Shown here: positions 1 through 4,718 of the stretch, piece after piece
Numbering within the stretch: position 1 is the stretch's first letter
Layout: every line of letters starts with the position of its first letter
Assembly: GCA_021790555.1 (NCBI GenBank)
Contig: JAJYGY010000272.1
Location: 1-6,021 of the forward strand
Direction of reading: 5' to 3'
DNA: 6,021 nucleotides
DNA from: a bacterium
GTDB taxonomy: Bacteria; Oederibacteriota; JAJYGY01
Position numbers and translations under genes: made by a program
Notes under the pieces: generated by a model
The model's database searches: none
Told to the model about the DNA's origin: nothing
Seen by the model: the letters and a program-made list of their open reading frames with translations, nothing else

Positions 1-20
1 GCATGGTGGAATATAGGGTC

Positions 21-50
21 GGGGCCGCGCGCTGTCAATGCGCCGGCCCC
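21..50 (-). terminator. GC-rich hairpin just after the operon's last stop; probable terminator without a U-tract
   Basis: The arms GGGGCCG (21-27) and CGGCCCC (44-50) are perfectly complementary. Inside them GCGC (29-32) pairs with GCGC (40-43), leaving a single bulged base at 28 and a 7-base loop (33-39). Together they make an 11-bp stem. On the minus strand the hairpin begins five bases after the stop codon of the epimerase gene, which is where a transcript end is expected. The bases that follow on that strand (GACCCTATATT) hold no run of T, so it is not a textbook intrinsic terminator. It may be a U-less terminator, or a 3' RNA-stabilising structure upstream of a Rho-dependent end. The structure is seen directly; the function is inferred. 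Confidence 0.5.
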
Positions 51-55
51 GTGCC

Positions 56-1078
56 TCAGCGCCCGCCGAAGCCGAGCCGGGCGGCCCAGCTGGGAGGCAG
101 GTGGTCCGGGATTTCGATGGCCGAGGGGCATTCCGTGGCCGCGGGCACGGGGCGCTCACGCGTGAAATCGATCATCCGCTTCAGGCCCTCGGGGATCGAA
201 ACCTCCTCGGCGTAGGCCTGGGGGAACATCTCGCGGGCCAGCTTGTGGCTGGCGTGGGCGTGCACCACCTCGTGCCGGGCAGGCAGCCACTGGATGGACG
301 GCTGGATGCCCATGGCCTTGGAGATCTCCAGGGCCAGTTCGTGCACGGACATGGTCCGGTCCCCGCCGATATTGACGGTGCGGTTGACCGCCTGGGGGAT
401 GAGGCCGGCCTCGGCGATGCACCGGGCCACCGTGGAGATGTAGGAGAAGCTGCGGGTCTGCTTGCCGTCCCCGAAGACCGGCATGGGCTGGCCTTCCATG
501 GCCTTCTTGATGAAGATGCCCACCACGTTGCGGTAGGGGTCCGAGATGTTCTGCCTTGGCCCGAAGACGTTGTGCGGACGGAAGATGGAGTAGGTGGGGC
601 CGCCGTGGTAGTCCAGGCAGGTCTTCAGGTGCAGTTCGCAGGCGTGCTTGGCCGTCCCGTAGGGGTCGCAGGGCCGGCAGGGGGTTTCCTCGTCGAAGAC
701 GCCCTCGCCCTGGGGGTGCCCGTAGGCCGCGATGGACGACGTGAAGACGAAGTGCCGGGTGCCGTGACGGTAGGCCGAGGCCAGCACGTTGGCGGTGCCC
801 ACCAGGTTGTTCTGGTAGTTGAAGACCGGGATATGGTGGGACAGCCCCTCGGCGGCGTAGGCGGCCAGGTGATAGACCACCTCGGGCTTGAACGAGGCGA
901 AGAGGCCGTCCAGGGGGTCCAGCACCGACATCTTCTCGAAGCGGACGCCGGCGGGCAGGTTCTCCTCGAAGCCCCCCGAAAGGTCGTCCAGGCCCACGAT
1001 CTCGTGCCCGCGCGCGGCCAGCCATTCGGCGACGTGCGAACCCATGAATCCGGCCGCGCCGGTGACCAGTGCCCTCAT
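56..1078 (-). CDS. NAD-dependent sugar epimerase/dehydratase (extended SDR family)
   Basis: This 340-residue cytoplasmic enzyme probably interconverts or dehydrates a nucleotide sugar, like UDP-glucose 4-epimerase and dTDP-glucose 4,6-dehydratase. The N-terminal Rossmann dinucleotide loop is GAAGFMG (7-13), and an acidic pair D31-D32 ends strand beta-2, consistent with NAD. HLAA lies at 70-73, TSS at 113-115, and the catalytic Y140-x3-K144 in YGTAK. S115 sits 25 residues before the tyrosine, the same spacing as Ser/Tyr in E. coli GalE, so the triad looks intact. RPHNVFGPRQ (167-176) and GDGKQTRSF (203-211) are typical sugar-nucleotide-binding segments, and NIGG is at 236-239. Length is normal, apart from a Pro-rich tail of about 25 residues. 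The start is the ATG at 1078: it overlaps the upstream stop as ATGA and has GGGGAGG five bases before it. The exact substrate cannot be assigned; the family call is secure. Confidence 0.93.
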   Translation of the reverse strand: MRALVTGAAGFMGSHVAEWLAARGHEIVGLDDLSGGFEENLPAGVRFEKMSVLDPLDGLFASFKPEVVYHLAAYAAEGLSHHIPVFNYQNNLVGTANVLASAYRHGTRHFVFTSSIAAYGHPQGEGVFDEETPCRPCDPYGTAKHACELHLKTCLDYHGGPTYSIFRPHNVFGPRQNISDPYRNVVGIFIKKAMEGQPMPVFGDGKQTRSFSYISTVARCIAEAGLIPQAVNRTVNIGGDRTMSVHELALEISKAMGIQPSIQWLPARHEVVHAHASHKLAREMFPQAYAEEVSIPEGLKRMIDFTRERPVPAATECPSAIEIPDHLPPSWAARLGFGGR

Positions 1079-1986
1079 GCCAGCCTCCCCAGTTGCTTCT
1101 TGAACGACTCGGTGTCCAAGCCGGAAAAGAAGTAGTGTTTGCTGAAATAGCGGAAGGCCTCCTTCTGTCGGTCGAACGTCTTCCGGGTGAAGGCCTTTCC
1201 GAGCGTGCCGTGCTCCTGGTGGATCACCTTCAGGCGGGGATCGAAGACCACGTCCACCGAAAGCCGGTGGGCGGCCTCGGACACGGTGTTCTCCTCCCCG
1301 TACATGAAGTAGTTGGCGTCGATGATCCCTCCCTTGTCGAAATAATCCCTGCCGAAGATCATGAAGGCCCCGTGCACGGCATAGACCCTGCGCGGCCCCG
1401 AGGGCGCGGGCGCGGGACGGCCTCCCGCGCCCGTCCGGCCCTTCAGGCCGTGGAGGCGCCGCGAAACCCAGGCCAGGGCCCTGGCCACGGCGAACGAAGC
1501 ATGCATGGCCCGGTAGAAGAGCATCTGCCGGGGGCTGAACCGGGCTTCACGGAAGGGGTTCTGGTGGACCCCGGTCTCCTCGGAAAGGATGTCCGGCCCA
1601 AGGACCCCGGCGAAGCCCGGGTCGTAGCTCTGGAGCCTGACGAAAAAGTCCCTGTCCGGAATGGCGATGTCGTCGTTGGAAATGATGGTCCAGCGGTACT
1701 GGCGGCCCTTTTCGGCCCGGACCCCGCGGCGGAAGGCGCCGAAGTAGCCCAGGTTCTCGGGCGAAGCCACCAGGCGCGTCCTCAGGCGCGGGTGGAGCCG
1801 GAAGCCCCGGCGCAGCTCGGCGCGGGTCCGGGGCGTGGACTGGTTGTCCACCACCAGCACCTTCACCTTGTCCATACCCTTCAGGCCCGAGAGGTTCTTG
1901 AGGAGGGCCAGGGTCAGGTCGGTCTTCTGGGTGTTGACCACCACCAGCAGGACGGATTCGCCGCCCCGGCGAGAGGAGGGTCTCAT
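1075..1986 (-). CDS. Family 2 glycosyltransferase (rhamnosyltransferase-like, GT-A fold)
   Basis: This 303-residue protein should transfer a sugar from a nucleotide donor to a membrane-associated or glycan acceptor at the cytoplasmic face. Visible GT2 landmarks are the first strand LLVVVNTQ (13-20), VVDNQS (45-50) with the nucleotide-contacting D47, ENLGYFGAF (77-85), and SNDD (103-106) at the DxD/metal position. In the acceptor half are HGAFMIFGRDYFDKGG (205-220) and NYFMYGEE (225-232), where the acidic pair matches the usual catalytic-base region, and VIHQEHG (254-260). This pattern resembles the WbbL/RfbF type of rhamnosyltransferase, but the sugar is not provable. Residues 181-200 form a Gly/Pro/Ala-rich linker encoded by a DNA hairpin. 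No membrane helix is evident. The reading frame stays open to 2796, but the upstream part is only the antisense-free shadow of the methyltransferase. The ATG at 1986 overlaps that gene's stop (ATGA) and has GGGAGG nine bases upstream. Confidence 0.9.
   Translation of the reverse strand: MRPSSRRGGESVLLVVVNTQKTDLTLALLKNLSGLKGMDKVKVLVVDNQSTPRTRAELRRGFRLHPRLRTRLVASPENLGYFGAFRRGVRAEKGRQYRWTIISNDDIAIPDRDFFVRLQSYDPGFAGVLGPDILSEETGVHQNPFREARFSPRQMLFYRAMHASFAVARALAWVSRRLHGLKGRTGAGGRPAPAPSGPRRVYAVHGAFMIFGRDYFDKGGIIDANYFMYGEENTVSEAAHRLSVDVVFDPRLKVIHQEHGTLGKAFTRKTFDRQKEAFRYFSKHYFFSGLDTESFKKQLGRLA
1084..1090 (-). promoter_or_regulatory. Ribosome binding site of the epimerase gene
   Basis: On the minus strand this reads GGGGAGG and ends five bases before the ATG at 1078. 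It lies inside the last codons of the glycosyltransferase gene and supports the ATGA overlap start. Confidence 0.7.
1407..1433. repeat. Perfect 11-bp inverted repeat inside the GT2 gene
   Basis: CGGGCGCGGGA (1407-1417) and TCCCGCGCCCG (1423-1433) are perfectly complementary around a 5-base spacer. The repeat encodes residues 185-194 of the glycosyltransferase, within a Gly/Pro/Ala-rich linker between its conserved halves. It would form a very stable hairpin in mRNA. Confidence 0.75.
1471..1486. repeat. Perfect 16-bp palindrome inside the GT2 gene
   Basis: GGCCAGGGCCCTGGCC is identical on both strands. It lies in the coding region for an Ala/Leu/Trp helix of the glycosyltransferase. No function can be given, and in DNA this rich in GC it may be chance. 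Confidence 0.5.
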
Positions 1987-2759
1987 GGGCGGCCGCCTCC
2001 CGAGCGGGCCCGGCTCCCGGTTTCCTTCTCGAGCAGGAAGGAGAAGCAGTAGGACCAGTTGAGCGGGATGAAGGGCTGGACGAGGAGGCGGTAGAGGGGC
2101 TTGGTCCAGTCCGGGATGCGGCGCGTGTAGGTCATGTCGTTGTGCTTGCGGACGGCGAGCACGCGGAATCCGGCACCGTGGATGAGGTCCTCCCAGCCCT
2201 GCCGGGTCTCCAGCCGCTCGTACTGGTTCTGCTCGGCCTCGTGGGGGGTCTCCCCGGTGCGCAGCACCAGGTACATGTAGCCCAGGAAGAACAGGTTGGG
2301 GACGTAGACCAGGGCCCTCCCCCCGTCCTTGAGGAGGCGGTGGATCTCCTTCAGGCCGCGGGCCGGGTCCGGGTAGTGCTCCAGGGAGCCCAGGCAGGTG
2401 ATCCTGTCGAAATGGCGGGAAGGATAGCCCGTGGCCATGGCGTCGCCCACGCGCAGGCGGGCCTGGGGCACCCGGCGGCGCGCCGCGTCCACGGCCACCC
2501 TGGAAAGGTCCAGGCCGTGGTATTGAAGGCCCGGGCGCAGGTGGTGGAAGAGCTTCAGGTACAGGCCCTGGCCGCAGGAGAGGTCCAGGAACCGGTCCCC
2601 CTCGCGCGGTTCCAGCAGGCCCAGGGCCTGGCGGCCGAAGGCCAGGCTCTCGCGCGTGGTGACCACCTCGTCGCCCTCGCGGTGGGACTTGCGGTGGTAT
2701 TCGTCGTAAAACTTCCTGGCATTTCCTCCGGTTGCCACGATCCTGGTCCCTCCCTTCAC
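1983..2759 (-). CDS. Class I SAM-dependent methyltransferase (Methyltransf_11/25-like)
   Basis: This 258-residue soluble enzyme should use S-adenosylmethionine to methylate a small molecule, sugar or glycan end. The class I Rossmann signature is present: motif I FLDLSCGQG (57-65), the acidic residue after strand beta-2 in GLDLS (82-86, D84), the motif II region VGDAMATGYP (104-113), and the SLEHYPDP post-motif (125-132) typical of the Methyltransf_11/25 group. RLLKDGGRALVYVPN (141-155) is the usual beta-5 segment. The C-terminal 80 residues hold aromatic, basic sequence (LYRLLVQPFIPLNW) that could touch the membrane or a lipid substrate. The start is a GTG at 2759: it overlaps the upstream stop as GTGA and has AGGA six bases before it. 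The first in-frame ATG (codon 108) lies after motif I and cannot be the start. The acceptor is unknown; glycan modification is inferred from the neighbours. Confidence 0.9.
   Translation of the reverse strand: MKGGTRIVATGGNARKFYDEYHRKSHREGDEVVTTRESLAFGRQALGLLEPREGDRFLDLSCGQGLYLKLFHHLRPGLQYHGLDLSRVAVDAARRRVPQARLRVGDAMATGYPSRHFDRITCLGSLEHYPDPARGLKEIHRLLKDGGRALVYVPNLFFLGYMYLVLRTGETPHEAEQNQYERLETRQGWEDLIHGAGFRVLAVRKHNDMTYTRRIPDWTKPLYRLLVQPFIPLNWSYCFSFLLEKETGSRARSGGGRP
1996..2001 (-). promoter_or_regulatory. Ribosome binding site of the GT2 gene
   Basis: On the minus strand this reads GGGAGG, nine bases before the ATG at 1986. It decides the start within an open frame that otherwise runs further upstream. 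Confidence 0.65.
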
Positions 2760-4672
2760 CAGTAGTCCTGCACGAACATCTCAAGCACCACGGCATTGAT
2801 GAAATTGAGCGCCAGCACCGCCGTCAGCAGGGGGGTGTTGAGGCGCGTCCGTCCCTCCCGATCTTCCAGGAAATAGGCCGCGGCGGGAAGCGCGAAAAAG
2901 AGGATGGCGTACACGAAAATCCTCTGGACCTCGGCGTTGCCCAGGGAGGTGAAGAGGATGGTGAGCAGGAAGGAGGCCGAAAGCCAAAGCAGGCCGTCCC
3001 GGGCCGAGAGCTTCCAGGACTGGCGGGTGAGGCGCAGGAACAGGATGGCCACCAGGGGCAGCCCGGCGTATCCGGCGTAGAGGATGCCGTTGAGCCACAT
3101 CCACACGGAATAGGGGCGCACCGTGGACATGCCCCCCTGGAACTGGGCGCAGGTGAGCAGCAGCTGCAGGTAGCTGAATTGCCCTCCCAGCACCAGGTAG
3201 AGGAGGCCGTGCAGGAGCAGGACGGTCCCGCCGAAGGCCAGCGACTGGAGCGCCGCCTGACCCAGCCAGTCGGCGGGCCCCTGGGCCCGCCGCTGGCCCA
3301 GGAAGACCATCCAGAGCACGCAGAACAGGCCGAAGATCACCACCCCCACCGTCAGGAGGCTGCAGAGGAAGAAGGCCACGCCGGCCGCCAGGGCCGGGCG
3401 CCAGTCGCGGCGCAGGGCGGCCGACTGGCACAGGTACAGGATGACGGCGAAGAACAGGCAGACCAGGCCGTCGATGCCCGCCCCGGAAAGGATGAGGCTG
3501 ATCGGGCTGGTGAGGTAAAGGGCGGCGGCGGCGAAGCCGGCCCGGGAGTCGCCGAAATAGTCCTCGGCTGTCTTGAAGACGGGAATGACCGTCAGGCTGC
3601 ACAGCAACATCATCAGGTAGGCGATGAGGTCCGGGCGGTGGCCCAGCAGCCGGATGAACAGCCAGTAGAGGATTTCCGGGCCGAAGGGGTGGGTCTCGCC
3701 GTGGGTGAGCAGGACGATCCGGATCTCGTTGAAACGGCGCATGAAGTCCAGCATGCCCATCTGGTCGATGCGCGAGGCCAGGTTGTAGTAGGCCGTGTGG
3801 ACGCTGGCGATCTTGGTGGAGAGGGTCTGGATCCCCAGCACGGAAAGGGAGGCGATGGTGAACTTGCCGACGAAGGCCGCGGCGCAGAGGAAGGCCATCC
3901 AGCCCCGCCGGAAGGTCCGGGCCTCCCGGGAAACCAGGAAATAGGCCAGGATCAGGAAGGCCGCCAGGCAGGCGCCCGGAACGGCCAGCTTGCCGTAGTC
4001 CGTGAACAGGCCGGCCGGGAAGGATTCGACCCCCTTGGCGCGCGAATAGAAGAACATGAAGATGGCGTTGGAGGGAAGGGCGCTCACCAGGTGGGAGAAG
4101 GCGAACCTGCGGGCCGCCAGCACCCCGGCGGCGAGCAGGGCCGACAGGCCCAGCACCCAGGCCCATTTCCGGGGCGCCGCCAGGTCCTCGCGCGGCGGGG
4201 GCAGGAAGACGGACGAGGCCGATCTCCAGTCCCTGTCCCAGCGCGGCCCCATCACGGCGTAGGCCCACAGCAGGTTGACCAGGGCGTAGGCCGCCATGGT
4301 GGAATCCTTCACGTTGTCGCGCGAGCCGGACCGGCAGACGGCGAAGACGGCGATCAGGGGCAGGAGCCCGGAAAGGAGCAGGCGGTCCGTGGACAGGGTC
4401 TCCACGCGCCTGGTGATCCAGGCGCGTCCGCCGAAGGCGAGGAAGGCGAAACAGATGAAGGTGATGCCTCCCACCACGGCGATGTTCATCGCCTCGAGGC
4501 GTGCCAGGTAGAGGTACTGCAGCAGCAGGAAGACCGCCAGGCTCCACCCGGCCAGGATCCATCTGGCCCGGGGCGCCCCGGCGGGGGGGGCGGCGGAAGG
4601 TGCGGGCGGCAGGGAGGCTTTCTTCATCCGGGCGGATTTCGGCCGGGGCTTTTTCGGGGAGGGCTTGCGCAT
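2756..4672 (-). CDS. Polytopic membrane protein, probable GT-C (family 39-like) glycosyltransferase
   Basis: This 638-residue inner-membrane protein has about 15 to 17 hydrophobic segments, roughly at 38-57, 63-80, 97-113, 125-141, 170-187, 229-248, 258-280, 332-344, 347-366, 378-397, 400-416, 427-458, 475-495, 528-547, 559-577, 584-601 and 613-632. Residues 258-420 resemble the core of GT-C enzymes that use polyprenyl-phosphate sugars. After a membrane helix comes an outer loop (281-331) with D303, E316 and a THPFGP motif (327-332) similar to the THPPG seen in family 39. Then comes LLGHRPDLIAYLMMLLCSLT, an FGDSRAGFAAAALYLTSP segment and a GIDGL motif at 399-403. The first 35 residues are basic and Pro-rich and probably cytoplasmic. 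About 220 residues of extra membrane helices precede the GT-C core, which is not usual. The ATG at 4672 has GGAG nine bases upstream; the next ATG, at 4627, lacks one. The donor and acceptor are not identifiable. It could instead be a flippase-like or unrelated membrane protein. Confidence 0.72.
   Translation of the reverse strand: MRKPSPKKPRPKSARMKKASLPPAPSAAPPAGAPRARWILAGWSLAVFLLLQYLYLARLEAMNIAVVGGITFICFAFLAFGGRAWITRRVETLSTDRLLLSGLLPLIAVFAVCRSGSRDNVKDSTMAAYALVNLLWAYAVMGPRWDRDWRSASSVFLPPPREDLAAPRKWAWVLGLSALLAAGVLAARRFAFSHLVSALPSNAIFMFFYSRAKGVESFPAGLFTDYGKLAVPGACLAAFLILAYFLVSREARTFRRGWMAFLCAAAFVGKFTIASLSVLGIQTLSTKIASVHTAYYNLASRIDQMGMLDFMRRFNEIRIVLLTHGETHPFGPEILYWLFIRLLGHRPDLIAYLMMLLCSLTVIPVFKTAEDYFGDSRAGFAAAALYLTSPISLILSGAGIDGLVCLFFAVILYLCQSAALRRDWRPALAAGVAFFLCSLLTVGVVIFGLFCVLWMVFLGQRRAQGPADWLGQAALQSLAFGGTVLLLHGLLYLVLGGQFSYLQLLLTCAQFQGGMSTVRPYSVWMWLNGILYAGYAGLPLVAILFLRLTRQSWKLSARDGLLWLSASFLLTILFTSLGNAEVQRIFVYAILFFALPAAAYFLEDREGRTRLNTPLLTAVLALNFINAVVLEMFVQDYW
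2766..2769 (-). promoter_or_regulatory. Ribosome binding site supporting the GTG start of the methyltransferase
   Basis: On the minus strand this is AGGA, six bases before the GTG at 2759 and inside the last codons of the preceding membrane-protein gene. It supports a non-ATG start with a GTGA overlap. Confidence 0.55.
3266..3296. repeat. 14-bp inverted repeat (one bulge) inside the GT-C gene
   Basis: CGGCGGGCCC (3271-3280) and GGGCCCGCCG (3283-3292) are perfectly complementary with a 2-base spacer. Outside them CCAG (3266-3269) pairs with CTGG (3293-3296), leaving only T3270 bulged. In practice the innermost pair would open to form a loop. The repeat encodes residues 459-469 (GQRRAQGPADW), a probable cytoplasmic loop between membrane helices. 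Confidence 0.75.
4404..4427. repeat. Perfect 10-bp inverted repeat with 4-base loop inside the GT-C gene
   Basis: ACGCGCCTGG (4404-4413) and CCAGGCGCGT (4418-4427) are perfectly complementary around TGAT. The repeat encodes residues 82-90 (GRAWITRRV), a short basic loop after the second membrane helix, presumably cytoplasmic. Confidence 0.75.
4583..4590 (-). repeat. Eight-cytosine homopolymer near the 5' end of the GT-C gene
   Basis: The coding strand carries eight consecutive C (G8 on the plus strand), covering codons 28-30 (Ala-Pro-Pro) in the non-membrane leader. A 14-bp palindrome, CCGGGGCGCCCCGG (4568-4581), lies immediately beside it. Slippage here would frameshift the gene before its first membrane helix. 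Confidence 0.7.
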
Positions 4673-4681
4673 CGCCTCGAA

Positions 4682-4685
4682 CTCC
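4682..4685 (-). promoter_or_regulatory. Ribosome binding site of the GT-C gene
   Basis: On the minus strand this is GGAG, nine bases before the ATG at 4672, in the 46-base gap after the preceding gene. It favours this start over the ATG at 4627. Confidence 0.5.
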
Positions 4686-4718
4686 GTTGTTTTTCCGCGG
4701 CCCGGGAAGGGGCGGCCG

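Noticed and set aside
38..2052. Two long plus-strand open frames (38-1135 and 1069-2052) antisense to the epimerase and GT2 genes
   Set aside because: They are Gly/Val/His/Asp- or Pro/Gly/Arg-rich with no recognisable fold and lie exactly opposite well-supported enzymes. They result from scarce stop codons in GC-rich DNA.
1987..2796. N-terminal extension of the GT2 frame to about 573 residues, suggesting a fusion protein
   Set aside because: The extra part is Pro/Arg/Gly-rich nonsense read out of frame through the methyltransferase gene. The ATG at 1986 with the ATGA overlap and GGGAGG is the real start.
4673..4718. Possible terminator or promoter in the 46-base gap between the PA14 and GT-C genes
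   Set aside because: Only a weak 5-bp fold-back with a long loop is visible and it is followed by A rather than T on the minus strand. No convincing -35/-10 pair is seen.
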